A DNA stretch of 64,000 nucleotides from CAYVHB01 sp964450865 (GCA_964450865.1 CAYVHB010000014.1:19471-83470), one strand, 5' to 3'. Shown: positions 8,124-16,946, numbered from the stretch's first letter. Made by a program: numbers and translations. The notes: generated by a model from the letters alone, not told the origin.

Positions 8124-9262
8124 AACAGCAAAGGAAAAGTCCCTCAGACTGCGCCGACGACGATTCCTGCAGACGCATACACGACCAGGGTGAAAGTGAT
8201 GCCGGAGCGCACAGCCACGACTCGCACGCATACCGCCTCACCGACAGCCGTGCCGGTGCCCACAGCCACGATGCCCACGGCCATGATGCCCACGGCCATG
8301 ATGCGCACAGCCACGATGCCCACGGCCATGACGCCCACAGCCATGATCACGGCCACAGGCCGGGCCACGTCCATGCTCATGGTCACAGTCATGATGCTGC
8401 CAATTTGTCCGGTCGCAAGATTTTCTGGGTAACGGTACTCAATGTGACGATTACGCTGGCCGAGCTGGCCGGTGGCCTGATTTCCGGTAGCCTGGCACTT
8501 TTATCGGACAGCATGCATAATTTCAGCGATTCGGTGGCGATTGTCATGAGTTATCTGGCTAACCAGATTGCCCGGCGCCCGAAGAATGCCCGCAAAACCT
8601 TCGGCTACCAGCGGGCGGAGATTCTGGCGGCCTTTGTCAATGCCGCCGTCCTGCTGGCCATTTCCCTCTTCCTGATCGTCGAAGCGGTGCGCCGCTGGCG
8701 CCAGCCGGAGACCATCAATGGCACCCTGATGATGGTAGTGGCAATCATTGGCCTGGCGGCCAACCTGTTTTCGGTTTATCTGCTGGAAAAAGATTCACAC
8801 CATAATCTGAATATCAAATCGAGTTATCTGCATCTGCTTGGCGACACTGTATCCTCTGTCGGCGTTGTGCTTGGCGGCCTGGCCATTCGCTTTTGGGGTG
8901 TTCTCTGGCTGGATCCGCTGATCACGATCCTGATCTCGCTGTATATTGGTAAGGAAACCTGGGGAATCCTGCGCAAAACTGTGGATATTCTCATGCAGGG
9001 ATCCGCTGACCTTGATTATCCGTCCATCGTACAGGACATCGAAGCCATTGACCGTGTTCGCAATATTCATCACATCCATTCCTGGATGATTAACGACCGG
9101 ACGATTCATTTTGAAGCTCATCTGGACCTCGATGACATGCCCCTGCATGATGTACAGCTGATTTACGGGCAGGTCGAAGAACTGCTAGCTGAACGCTACG
9201 GGATCAGTCACGTCACCTTGCAGGCTGAAGTGGACAAATGTGCCAACAAAAACGTGTTCTGA
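8117..9262 (+). CDS. CDF-family divalent metal exporter (Zn/Co/Cd), His-rich N-terminus
   Basis: A 381-residue cation diffusion facilitator that exchanges cytoplasmic Zn or related metal ions for protons. Residues 1-95 are a cytoplasmic tail with long runs of HDAHG/HDAHS units, far longer than usual. Six membrane helices follow, with metal-site motifs SMHNFSD (TM2, HxxxD) and LLGDTVSS (TM5, HxxxD in LHLLGD). The C-terminal domain (about 300-375) is the ferredoxin-like cytoplasmic metal domain, with IHHIHSW and ISHVTLQ. Related to CzcD/ZitB. The ATG lies within a leader repeat; the ribosome site is weak (AAAAGG 13 bases upstream), so leader translation may matter. Convergent with the cyclase at 9369. 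Confidence 0.93.
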   Translation: MNKQQRKSPSDCADDDSCRRIHDQGESDAGAHSHDSHAYRLTDSRAGAHSHDAHGHDAHGHDAHSHDAHGHDAHSHDHGHRPGHVHAHGHSHDAANLSGRKIFWVTVLNVTITLAELAGGLISGSLALLSDSMHNFSDSVAIVMSYLANQIARRPKNARKTFGYQRAEILAAFVNAAVLLAISLFLIVEAVRRWRQPETINGTLMMVVAIIGLAANLFSVYLLEKDSHHNLNIKSSYLHLLGDTVSSVGVVLGGLAIRFWGVLWLDPLITILISLYIGKETWGILRKTVDILMQGSADLDYPSIVQDIEAIDRVRNIHHIHSWMINDRTIHFEAHLDLDDMPLHDVQLIYGQVEELLAERYGISHVTLQAEVDKCANKNVF

Positions 9263-9368
9263 AAGATGGACAAACCCCGCCAGCCGCTGACCCGGTTTGC
9301 TGTGCGACGACTGCAGCTTCGATCATCCCGCTTGAAGATACATCTGTCCCGGTCTCAGTTGTATCCGT

Positions 9369-10541
9369 TCATTTTGCTGCCACATCCGCTCCGCCCGCCG
9401 GCGCAACTGAGCGTTTGCGGTTTTTCGCGGCGTACATCTTTCCGTCGATGCGGCGGACAAAGTCCTGGACAATCACGTCTGACTTCGGATCAAACAGGTC
9501 ATAGCCGATACTGAACGCCAGCTGGAAGGGGTAGCGCTGTTGCGCATTAAAGGCATCCAGCCCGGCCTCGATGCGTTGCTCAATCATGGCCAGATCGGCA
9601 ACATTCTGTACCTCGGCCAGCACGGCGAACTCGTCACCGCCAAAACGACAGATCAGGTCATCTTTGCGCAAGCTGCGCCGCAGCACATCCGCCGCCTCCT
9701 CCAGGGCCCGGTCGCCCAGGTCATGGCCGTAAAGGTCGTTGATTTGCTTGAAATAATCCAGGTCGATCATAAAACCACCCAGATGATACTGGGGACGGGC
9801 ATTGGCCTGGTACATTTCCAGATAGCGGTCAAACTGCCGCCGGTTGGCCAATCCAGTCAGGTGATCGGTGAGCAGCGCTTTATTCTGGATGTACAGGTAG
9901 ACTATCAGGATGGAAAAGCTCATAGCCAGCCAGAGCAGGCTCAGGCCGAAAAAGAGAACCTGCAAGGTGCCACAGATAAAGGGTGGCGCGGCAAACAGCA
10001 GAAAGGCATAAAACTCTTTGCGGCGGATTTCATTTTTCCTGATCATCACCATAACAATCGAAACGATAATATAACCATAATCGAGGATCGTCAACAGATG
10101 AAAGAAAGGGCCGCGCTGGTATCGATTGGCCGCGTCAATTACAAACATGTATCCGCCGGACAAACTGGCCAGGGCCAGTAGTGCATTCAGCAGCAAAGGC
10201 AGGATGATCAGCCGCTCCACCCGGCTATCGTGCCGGGCGCGGCGTCCGGAATGCAGCTCGGCATAACTGCGGATAAAAAGCGTCCAGAAGGCGACGGGCG
10301 CCGGATTCAGGATGTAAAAGACACAGACGATAAACAACATCGGCCCTCGTCCGCCCACGACGGTCTGCCCGTTGTAGACATTCAGCAGCAGTTCGAACAG
10401 CAGTAGCAGAGCCGTACTGGCCATCATGCCCAGGAAATAGCGCTGCGTGGCATCATCGCGGTTGTGGCGCCGGTCCATATGGAAATAAATCAACGTCAGG
10501 ATCGCCAGGCCGGTGAGGCCGGTCTGGATATAATACCCCAT
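9369..10541 (-). CDS. Membrane diguanylate cyclase (GGDEF)
   Basis: A 390-residue protein with about six transmembrane helices (1-215) and a C-terminal GGDEF domain. The active loop CRFGGDEFAVLAE is intact, the metal motif FMIDLDYFKQINDLYGHD is complete, and the RxxD inhibitory site is present as RKDD nine to six residues before it, so c-di-GMP feedback is expected. The input domain is a simple multi-helix membrane sensor without a recognisable extracellular part. A good ribosome site (AAGGAG, ten bases) precedes the ATG. It lies 16 bases after the AlkD-like gene and is probably in one transcript with it and the agmatine genes. Confidence 0.92.
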   Translation of the reverse strand: MGYYIQTGLTGLAILTLIYFHMDRRHNRDDATQRYFLGMMASTALLLLFELLLNVYNGQTVVGGRGPMLFIVCVFYILNPAPVAFWTLFIRSYAELHSGRRARHDSRVERLIILPLLLNALLALASLSGGYMFVIDAANRYQRGPFFHLLTILDYGYIIVSIVMVMIRKNEIRRKEFYAFLLFAAPPFICGTLQVLFFGLSLLWLAMSFSILIVYLYIQNKALLTDHLTGLANRRQFDRYLEMYQANARPQYHLGGFMIDLDYFKQINDLYGHDLGDRALEEAADVLRRSLRKDDLICRFGGDEFAVLAEVQNVADLAMIEQRIEAGLDAFNAQQRYPFQLAFSIGYDLFDPKSDVIVQDFVRRIDGKMYAAKNRKRSVAPAGGADVAAK

Positions 10542-10557
10542 ATGTAGCTATCTCCTT

Positions 10558-11406
10558 TCACGGCTGTATCGGCGGTTTTCGCCTGAGACGGCGGATTTCG
10601 GCCTTGCTGGCCGGATCAATGCGCCGGGATTCAGCGATTTTCTGCAAGGCTTTGTTGAACGTGCTATCGTCGAGCACCGGTGTTCGCAGCCAGGCGCCGG
10701 TTGGGCCGGGCTGTTTGTCAAAACTGGTGGCAACGGTCCAGGCGATGGCCATTTTGACATAATAACCGGGGTGGCCGATGCTGGCCATGGCGGCCAGGGA
10801 CCGGTCGATATAGGCGTTGTCCAGATAATATTGCAGCAGCATGACGATGCCAAAGCGGACGGTATACTCCTGGCTGGAAAACAGGCAGGGTTGAATAAAA
10901 TCCCAGACGATCGCCTGGTTCTGCCGGGCAAAATGAAGCGCGCTGGCAAAGCTGTCGCAGATTGCCCAATTGCTGATTTTAGGCACGAAAGCAGCGATCC
11001 GCTCCAGGCGTTCGGCCGCTGTCATTTTGGCCTGGCCGATAACCAGCCCCTGCAGCAGGGCTTCCTCGTGTGTATCTGCTGTAGCTGTTGCCAGATAGTT
11101 GCGCCAGTCACCCTGGGCCAACTGGCGGGCCAGCCGGCGCAGCTCGGGCATGCGGATGCCCAGGATTGTCCCGGCGCCTGGTATCAGGCCGGCGATAAAT
11201 TGCCGGTATTGGCTGTCAGCCAGGGCCAGCAGCTGGTCCCGGAGCTGGCTGGCCAGCAGTGCCGCAGGCTGCAGCTGGTCCGTGAGCTGGCTGGACGCTG
11301 GCGGTACCGGCCTGTTGCGAATCTGCTTGATCTCTTTTGGCTCGTGCTGTTTCCTCATCTGTTTTTCCGGACATTCACGTGGTGGATGGTCAAGTAGCGA
11401 CGTCAT
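10558..11406 (-). CDS. AlkD-like DNA alkylation repair protein
   Basis: A 282-residue all-helical HEAT-repeat protein of the AlkD family, DNA glycosylases that remove positively charged alkylated bases such as 3- and 7-methylpurines. Family segments seen are YRQFIAGLIPGAGTILGIRMPELR, which matches the conserved Gly-rich entry helix, EALLQGLVIG, KISNWAICDSFASALHF and YTVRFGIVMLLQYYL. The conserved Trp-Asp-type catalytic surface (NWAICDS, with W and D) is present. The first 60 residues are a poorly conserved extension; an internal start at MRKQHEP is possible. It follows the amidase by 14 bases, so an operon is likely although a functional link is not evident. Confidence 0.85.
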   Translation of the reverse strand: MTSLLDHPPRECPEKQMRKQHEPKEIKQIRNRPVPPASSQLTDQLQPAALLASQLRDQLLALADSQYRQFIAGLIPGAGTILGIRMPELRRLARQLAQGDWRNYLATATADTHEEALLQGLVIGQAKMTAAERLERIAAFVPKISNWAICDSFASALHFARQNQAIVWDFIQPCLFSSQEYTVRFGIVMLLQYYLDNAYIDRSLAAMASIGHPGYYVKMAIAWTVATSFDKQPGPTGAWLRTPVLDDSTFNKALQKIAESRRIDPASKAEIRRLRRKPPIQP

Positions 11407-11420
11407 GCGCGCGGCCCGCC

Positions 11421-12299
11421 TCAGGGTAGTGGCTGAACACCGTCATAGGTGCAGATAGACCGATAAAGGTCCGGACGGCGATCGCGGAAGATGCCCCATT
11501 CGCTGCGCTGCCAGGCGAGACGATTCAGGTCGAATTCAGCAGTCAGGATCGTTTCACTGACGCGGTCAGCTTCCTGCAGCTTGTTGCCCTGCGGACCGGC
11601 GATAAAGGACGAGCCGTAGAAGTCGATCGTCGAGTCCTCGTCTGATTCAGTACCAATACGATTGGCGGCAATAACCGGGATCAGATTGGCGGCGGCATGG
11701 CCGAGCATGCACATCTGCCAGTGATCCCTGGAGTCAACGGTCCTGTCGAGCGGCTCGGAACCGATGGCCGTCGGGTAGAATAGCAACTCGGCGCCCTGCA
11801 GGGTCATGCAGCGCGCTGCTTCCGGAAACCACTGGTCCCAGCAAATGCCGACGCCAATCCGGGCATAGCGTGTCTGCCAGACTTTAAAGCCTGTATCGCC
11901 GGGATTGAAGTAGAACTTTTCTTCATAGCCGGGACCATCAGGAATGTGACTTTTGCGATAAGTTCCCAGCACCTCGCCGTCAGCATCGATGATAGCCACG
12001 GTATTATAGCGGGCACAATTTTTCTTTTCATAAAAGCTGATCGGCAGCACGATGGCCAGCTCGCGGGCGATCGGACGAAAATGATGGACTGCCTGGTTGG
12101 CAGACAGTTCACTGGCGTAGGCGTAATAATCGGCCTTTTCCTTCTGGCAGAAGTAAGGGGTCTCGAAAAGCTCCTGCAGCAGAATGATCTGGGCTCCCCG
12201 GGCTGCGGCCGCGCGGACCAGTTTCTCGGCGCGGGCGATGTTTTCGCTGATGTTGGCAGAACAGGCCATCTGGGTGGCGGCGACTGTCACTTTGCGCAT
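11421..12299 (-). CDS. aguB: N-carbamoylputrescine amidase
   Basis: A 292-residue carbon-nitrogen hydrolase of the nitrilase superfamily. It hydrolyses N-carbamoylputrescine to putrescine, CO2 and ammonia. The catalytic triad is visible: Glu in ILLQELFETPYF, Lys in YRKSHIPDGPGYEEKFYF, and Cys in GVGICWDQWFPEAAR. These longer strings match plant and bacterial AguB closely. The ATG at 12299 is preferred to one 19 codons upstream because GGAGGGAAG lies just before it. It sits 141 bases downstream of the agmatine deiminase gene, which makes its substrate, giving a complete two-step agmatine to putrescine route. Confidence 0.93.
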   Translation of the reverse strand: MRKVTVAATQMACSANISENIARAEKLVRAAAARGAQIILLQELFETPYFCQKEKADYYAYASELSANQAVHHFRPIARELAIVLPISFYEKKNCARYNTVAIIDADGEVLGTYRKSHIPDGPGYEEKFYFNPGDTGFKVWQTRYARIGVGICWDQWFPEAARCMTLQGAELLFYPTAIGSEPLDRTVDSRDHWQMCMLGHAAANLIPVIAANRIGTESDEDSTIDFYGSSFIAGPQGNKLQEADRVSETILTAEFDLNRLAWQRSEWGIFRDRRPDLYRSICTYDGVQPLP

Positions 12300-12440
12300 G
12301 GGATAACTTCCCTCCGATCCGGTCATGATGTGAATGGGTAATCTGACTTGTCTCATCGGAACGCGACATGATCCGCGTCGTTCCGATCAGGCTGGCTTTT
12401 GATGAACGGGCAGTCGGTGCCGCGGGCTTGGCGGCTGTGT

Positions 12441-13595
12441 TTAGCGGGGGGCCGTCCAGCCGGCGGCCGGCATCTGCTGGGTTGTGCAGTGGACGTTGCC
12501 ACCTTCGGCGATGATGCCAAGGCCGTTGACCGGGCGGATGCGCCGTCCGGGGAAGAGCCCCGCAAGGATTTGTGTGGCCATCTGGTCTGTCACAGCAGCC
12601 TCGCCGCCAAAAACCGGCAGAATGAGGCCGTCGTTGACCAGGTAAAAATTGAGGTAACTAAGCGTCAGGCGTTTGCCCCGATATTCACGGCGGGGTGGCT
12701 GGGGGATGGGGATGATCGTCAGCGGTCGTCCCCGGGCATCGGTAGCCTGGCCCAGAATAGCCAGGTTCTCCTGCGTGATGGCATAATTTTCGTCGGCCGG
12801 GTCGTCGCAGACCTGGATGATGATGGCGCCTGGTGCGGCAAAGCAGGCGATATTGTCGACATGGCCGTCGGTTTCATCACCATTGAGACCTCGTTTCAGC
12901 CAGATAAACTGGCTGACTTGCAGGTACTGCCGCAGACATTGCTCGATCCGGGTGCGGCTCATCTTGGGATTGCGATTGGGATTAAGCAGGCATTCCTCGG
13001 TCGTCAGCAGGGTGCCTTCACCGTCGACATGCAATGAGCCGCCCTCCATCACCAGCGGCGCGTCAAGGCGCGGTACCTGATAATGCGCCAGGATGGCCGG
13101 GGCAACCTGGTCATCTTTGTCCCATGGTGCATATTTGCCACCCCAGGCGTTGAAACGCCAGTTCACGCCAGCCAGCTTTCCCGCTGGATCGACCAGGAAG
13201 GTCGGGCCGTTATCCCGCAGCCAGGCGTCATTATGGGGGATGGCCAGGCAATCGATCGGGTAAAGCGGCTGCGCCGCGCTGGTGGAATTTGCCGGCTCAA
13301 GCAGGCTTTTGGGGTCCGCCACGACCGTCGTGACAAACTGGCGGACGATGTCGGTTTCGTCAGGGTTGGTGATGATTGTAACGGGTTCGAATTCGGCGAT
13401 AGCCCGGATGATTTCCCTGTAGCCTTCGGCAACCTGGGCGTAATTTTCTGGATAAACCATCGAGTCCTGGACCGGCCAGGCAACGAAAGTGCGCTGATGG
13501 CGCTGCCATTCCGGCGGCATCCGGTAATCGCTGACAAAGGGCATCTCATGGGACAACTCGCCGGGTAACTGGCCTGGCAACTCAATGGGCAGCAT
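12441..13595 (-). CDS. aguA: Agmatine deiminase
   Basis: A 384-residue member of the guanidino-group-modifying superfamily (pentein fold) that converts agmatine to N-carbamoylputrescine and ammonia. Diagnostic segments are YRMPPEWQRHQRTFVAWP at the N-terminus, RDNGPTFLVD, WGGKYAPWDKDDQVA, VMEGGSLHVDGEGTLLTTEECLLN, GDETDGHVDN with the catalytic Asp and His, and the catalytic Cys in AEGGNVHCTTQQMP near the C-terminus. All expected residues appear present. GCGAGG lies six bases before the ATG. First gene of the aguA-aguB-alkD-GGDEF run. Upstream are 39-base repeats and a perfect hairpin that could regulate it. Confidence 0.95.
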   Translation of the reverse strand: MLPIELPGQLPGELSHEMPFVSDYRMPPEWQRHQRTFVAWPVQDSMVYPENYAQVAEGYREIIRAIAEFEPVTIITNPDETDIVRQFVTTVVADPKSLLEPANSTSAAQPLYPIDCLAIPHNDAWLRDNGPTFLVDPAGKLAGVNWRFNAWGGKYAPWDKDDQVAPAILAHYQVPRLDAPLVMEGGSLHVDGEGTLLTTEECLLNPNRNPKMSRTRIEQCLRQYLQVSQFIWLKRGLNGDETDGHVDNIACFAAPGAIIIQVCDDPADENYAITQENLAILGQATDARGRPLTIIPIPQPPRREYRGKRLTLSYLNFYLVNDGLILPVFGGEAAVTDQMATQILAGLFPGRRIRPVNGLGIIAEGGNVHCTTQQMPAAGWTAPR

Positions 13596-13664
13596 AGAAT
13601 GCCTCGCTTCGTTTTCATTTTGCTGTCCATTATAACATGTATGTCCCTCAATGAATAATCCTTT

Positions 13665-13780
13665 ACTGATATGAAAACAGGTCTTCTCAATGAAAAAATC
13701 ACAACTGATATGAAAACAGGCCTTTCAACGAAAAAATCTGCAACTGATGAAAAAACAAACCTCTTGATCAGAACACCGGT
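13665..13780. repeat. Three 39-base tandem repeats upstream of aguA
   Basis: Units start at 13665, 13704 and 13743, all with ACTGATATGAAAACAG or a diverged form. The first two are closely similar over all 39 bases; the third has diverged after about 15 bases. The period is exactly 13 codons, so all six frames stay open in places. Confidence 0.8.
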
Positions 13781-13840
13781 CTTTTCTGGCAAAATAAAAC
13801 CTGTTCCATGTCAGAAAGGTTTTACACCCGGTGTCATGAA

Positions 13841-13875
13841 GAGAACCCTGCAAATCCAGGGTTTGCAGGGTTCTC
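13841..13875. terminator. Perfect 14-bp hairpin, terminator or attenuator
   Basis: GAGAACCCTGCAAA (13841-13854) and its exact complement (13862-13875) flank a seven-base loop. There is no clean T-run on either side, so it may be a bidirectional hairpin rather than a classical intrinsic terminator. Confidence 0.5.
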
Positions 13876-14022
13876 CGGGTTTTGGGATTCAGAATGGAAG
13901 TATAGTGCCATAACAAGGACAAGGATCACGGACGGAGACGGCTCATAGCATATAGCCCGGAATGGCTCGACATTTTATCAGGAGACTTCAGGCGATCCGG
14001 TCTTCAGGAAGCAGCCTGGTCT

Positions 14023-15348
14023 TCAGCGGAAGGCGGGCAGCATGTCGCCGTGAGCGGCAATGAGTTCGTCGACCATGGCCCGGATGTCGTCGATGGAGAG
14101 CTGGGCGGCTGTGTGCGGATCGAGCATGGCTGCCTGATAGACAAATTCTTTTTTACCGGTGACAGCGGCTTCGATTGTCAGCATCTGCGGATTGATGTTG
14201 GTCATGTTCATGGCTGCCAGCTGCGGGGGCAGGGCTCCGACATAGCAGGGATGGATGCCCATGCCGTCCACCAGGCAGGGCACCTCGACACAAGCTTCAC
14301 GGGGCAGGTTTTCGATCAGGCCGCCACGATTGATGACATTGCCGCCGATTTTGTAAGGCGTATTGTTGACAATGGCTTCCATGATATAAGATGCGTATTC
14401 ATGAGAGCGGGTGTGGCTGAGGTTGGGATTGGTGACCAGGTCATTGCGCAGCTTCTCCCAGCGGGCGATCTGTTCGACACAGCGGCGGGGATATTCATCG
14501 AGCGGGATGTTGTAGCGTTCAATCAGCTCAGGATAAGCCGGCTTGATGAAATAGGGGTTGTATTCGGCGTTGTGTTCGCTCGATTCGGTGCAGTAATAAC
14601 CAAACTGGTTGATATACTCGAACCGGACCATGTCGGTGTGCTTTTCGCTGCTGTTCTTGGCGCGGGCCCGGCGGCGGATTTCCGGATAGAGGTCATTGCC
14701 ATCGCGGTCCCTGATCTCCAGCAGCCAGCCCATGTGATTGATACCGGCGATCAGCTCCTTGCGGTTCTCCAGCTGATCAGCCATGTCCAGTTCCTTGAGC
14801 AGATCGGCCGAACAGACCTGGACGCTGTGGCACAGGCCGACGGTCTTGACCTTGGTATAGCGCTGCATATAGCCGGTCAGCATGGCCATCGGGTTGGTAT
14901 AATTGAGGAACCAGGCATCCGGGCAGACTTCCTCGATGTCACGGGCGAAGTCAGCCAGGACCGGGATGGTGCGCAGAGCCCGCATGATGCCGCCGATGCC
15001 CAGGGTGTCGGCGATCGTCTGGCGCAAGCCGAATTTCTTCGGGATCTCAAAGTCGATGATGGTCGCCGGATCATAGCCGCCAACCTGGATGGCATTGACA
15101 ACAAAGGTTGCACCACGCAAGGCTTCTTTGCGGTTTTCCACGCCCAGGTAAGCCTGGATCGTGGCCCGGCCCTGATTGACGTTGTTGTTGATGGCCTTGA
15201 GCATCTGGGCCGACTCCTGCAGACGACCGTTATCAATATCGTACAGGGCAATCTGCGCATTGGCGAAAGTTTCTGTTGACAGGCAATCGCCGAGGATATT
15301 CTTGGCGAAGACGGTGCTGCCGGCACCCATAAATGTGATTTTGACCAT
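14023..15348 (-). CDS. Alpha-galactosidase / alpha-glycosidase, GH4 family
   Basis: A 441-residue NAD+- and Mn2+-dependent glycosidase of family GH4, which cleaves by oxidation and elimination. The Rossmann motif GAGSTVFAKNILGD is at residues 8-21. The sequence NYTNPMAMLTGYM and the metal-site motif GLCHSVQ follow. The CHSV signature is typical of the alpha-galactosidase (MelA/AglA) subgroup rather than 6-phospho-glucosidases. GINHMGW provides the metal-binding histidine. AAGGAG lies seven bases before the ATG. It is divergent from an AraC regulator, the usual arrangement for melibiose or raffinose use. No transporter gene is next to it in this window. Confidence 0.92.
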   Translation of the reverse strand: MVKITFMGAGSTVFAKNILGDCLSTETFANAQIALYDIDNGRLQESAQMLKAINNNVNQGRATIQAYLGVENRKEALRGATFVVNAIQVGGYDPATIIDFEIPKKFGLRQTIADTLGIGGIMRALRTIPVLADFARDIEEVCPDAWFLNYTNPMAMLTGYMQRYTKVKTVGLCHSVQVCSADLLKELDMADQLENRKELIAGINHMGWLLEIRDRDGNDLYPEIRRRARAKNSSEKHTDMVRFEYINQFGYYCTESSEHNAEYNPYFIKPAYPELIERYNIPLDEYPRRCVEQIARWEKLRNDLVTNPNLSHTRSHEYASYIMEAIVNNTPYKIGGNVINRGGLIENLPREACVEVPCLVDGMGIHPCYVGALPPQLAAMNMTNINPQMLTIEAAVTGKKEFVYQAAMLDPHTAAQLSIDDIRAMVDELIAAHGDMLPAFR

Positions 15349-15475
15349 GTTCGTTCTCCTTGCAGAAATTTTAAAATTTTACTTATATTGCGGATAAGCT
15401 GGACTAAATCAAGGTTTATTGCTGAAAATAATGACCTTATGGACTTGATTATAGCTGTTTATTCGCAGAAATAAA

Positions 15476-15505
15476 TTGATTTAGGGAATCTAAACATGTC
15501 ATAAT
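15476..15505 (+). promoter_or_regulatory. Promoter toward the AraC-family gene
   Basis: TTGATT (15476-15481), an 18-base spacer, and CATAAT (15500-15505). The predicted start of transcription is close to 15512, just before the first direct repeat. Confidence 0.4.
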
Positions 15506-15514
15506 GTAACCAGG

Positions 15515-15582
15515 GGTCTCTCATTGATGTAAAGATATCCCGTGGATGTAAGAACTCTTGATGGAAGGTCTCTCATGGATGT
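15515..15582. promoter_or_regulatory. Candidate AraC-type operator, 16-base direct repeats
   Basis: GGTCTCTCATTGATGT (15515-15530) and GGTCTCTCATGGATGT (15567-15582) differ at one base. The 52-base period is about five helical turns, the same face of the helix, which suits a dimeric AraC protein that binds direct repeats. Confidence 0.5.
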
Positions 15583-15669
15583 GCTGGTTGCCCGGAGCTG
15601 CAAAGGTCATTCATGAACAAAACGGCCGGGCATGGATATCCAGGCTGAATATGCGCCGCGAGAGGACCG

Positions 15670-16488
15670 GTGACCGATGTCATGAACGCTGTGAGTGTTT
15701 CAATTCTGAATCAGCAATTTCACGATCTCAATCCTCTGGTGTGTGGCTGGGAGGATTGTTCACCTGGCCATGGCTGGGGCCCGGCAGCCCGCGATTATTA
15801 TCTGGTACACTATATTCAGTCTGGCCGGGGCGTCTTCGAGCGCAAGGGGATACAGGCTCATCTGAGTAGCGGGTCAATCTTTCTGATCCGCCCGGAGGAA
15901 CTGACTTTCTACCAGGCTGACAGCGACGACCCCTGGCATTATGTCTGGATTGGCTTCTCCGGAGCGCGCTGCGCGGAATTGCTGGCCAATACTGCGCTGG
16001 CCGATGATCGGGCGACCCTTGCCGAGCCTCGCCTGGGCCGGCTTTTTGCCGATATCCGCACCGAAACCGAGCTGCAATCATCCGTTGAGCTGTATTTGTG
16101 TGCCCGTCTCTATGAGTTCTTTGCCTTGCTGCAACGGCCCCGTGACAATCAGCCGGTGAAGAATGAATACGTCCGCCGGGCTGCTGACTATATCAAGGCC
16201 AACTATGCCCAGCCGGTCAGCATCGAGAGCATGGCCCGCCTGATTGGTATTGATCGCCGCTACCTATGTCGCATTTTTGCCGCCGAAACAGGCCAGACCC
16301 CCCGGGATTACCTGATTCAATACCGCCTGGAGCGTGCTGCCTACTATCTCACTGAACGTGGCTATGCCGTCCAGGATGCTGCGCGCAGTGTCGGCTATGA
16401 GGATGTGTTCAACTTTTCCAAAGCCTTCAAGCGGCACTTCGGGCTGGCGCCGCGGCAATACCGCAACCAGGGCCAGGGCCGGATCTGA
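15670..16488 (+). CDS. AraC-family transcriptional regulator
   Basis: A 272-residue regulator with an N-terminal cupin-like sensing domain (YYLVHYIQSGRGVFE at about 38, then SSGSIFLIRPEE and YVWIGFSGA) and a C-terminal pair of helix-turn-helices from about residue 170. The second half matches the AraC signature: RIFAAETGQTPRDYLIQ, RLERAAYYL and VGYEDVFNFSKAFKRHFGLAPRQYR. It most likely senses a galactoside and activates the divergent GH4 gene. A GTG start at 15670 has GAGAGG upstream; an ATG at 15682 is possible. Confidence 0.9.
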   Translation: MTDVMNAVSVSILNQQFHDLNPLVCGWEDCSPGHGWGPAARDYYLVHYIQSGRGVFERKGIQAHLSSGSIFLIRPEELTFYQADSDDPWHYVWIGFSGARCAELLANTALADDRATLAEPRLGRLFADIRTETELQSSVELYLCARLYEFFALLQRPRDNQPVKNEYVRRAADYIKANYAQPVSIESMARLIGIDRRYLCRIFAAETGQTPRDYLIQYRLERAAYYLTERGYAVQDAARSVGYEDVFNFSKAFKRHFGLAPRQYRNQGQGRI

Positions 16489-16553
16489 AAAGCGGCGGCG
16501 ATACAATCAACAAGATCATTGTCATCTGCTTCGGCTAACAGGAGGATACATCC

Positions 16554-16946
16554 ATGAATTTACCAGACCTGATCGCCCAGACCCGAACCATCCTTGAATA
16601 CCCTGGTTATAAGGGAGCCCTGTCCCGCTGCTGGCTGGTTTGCCATGCACCTGTATGCCTGGTCGGTGACCTGCCCGATAATCCGGGGACCGGCATCCAT
16701 GACGCCATTGAGATTATCGCGACCCGGATCGTCGAGACTTTCGCGATCGATCCAGCTGATTTGCTGCTGATTGCGGCCGGGTCGGATTCGGCTGGCCAGG
16801 GTTCTTATGCCCGGATCAGCCTGACTCCCGGCGATAATTTCATGCATATTCAGCGCGTGAAATTTATCGGCGCGAGCTTCGAACGCATTGAACCGCAAGC
16901 CGTGGCAATGTTGCTCGGCCTGAATGATGGCGGATCAGGTGACTGA
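16554..16946 (+). CDS. Conserved-looking small protein of unknown function
   Basis: A 130-residue soluble protein with an excellent ribosome site (AGGAGG, six bases before the ATG), so it is very probably translated. It has two cysteines near the N-terminus (CWLVCHAPVC, three Cys in nine residues), which might bind metal or form a redox site. The centre, DLLLIAAGSD, looks like a buried strand. No family is recognised. It follows the AraC gene by 65 bases on the same strand and is convergent with the next gene. Confidence 0.65.
   Translation: MNLPDLIAQTRTILEYPGYKGALSRCWLVCHAPVCLVGDLPDNPGTGIHDAIEIIATRIVETFAIDPADLLLIAAGSDSAGQGSYARISLTPGDNFMHIQRVKFIGASFERIEPQAVAMLLGLNDGGSGD

Larger units (their letters stand above)
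13596..14022. other. Intergenic region with 39-base repeats and hairpin
   Basis: Between the divergent-to-convergent genes aguA (start at 13595) and the GH4 gene (stop at 14023). It holds 39-base repeats at 13665-13780 and a 14-base-pair hairpin at 13841-13875. A repeat-encoded reading frame at 13671-13913 lacks a convincing ribosome site and is not called as a gene. Confidence 0.6.
15349..15669. other. Divergent promoter region of the GH4 gene and AraC regulator
   Basis: No gene is seen. It is AT-rich and carries a plausible promoter toward the regulator and a 16-base direct repeat pair. A weak -10 (TATAAG) toward the GH4 gene is near 15385. Confidence 0.6.

Noticed and set aside
13671..13913. 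80-residue frame across the 39-base repeats
   Set aside because: No ribosome site, repeat-derived and ends in the hairpin region; kept as a repeat, not a gene.
14050..15279. Long plus-strand frame opposite the GH4 gene
   Set aside because: Antisense shadow of a well-supported enzyme.
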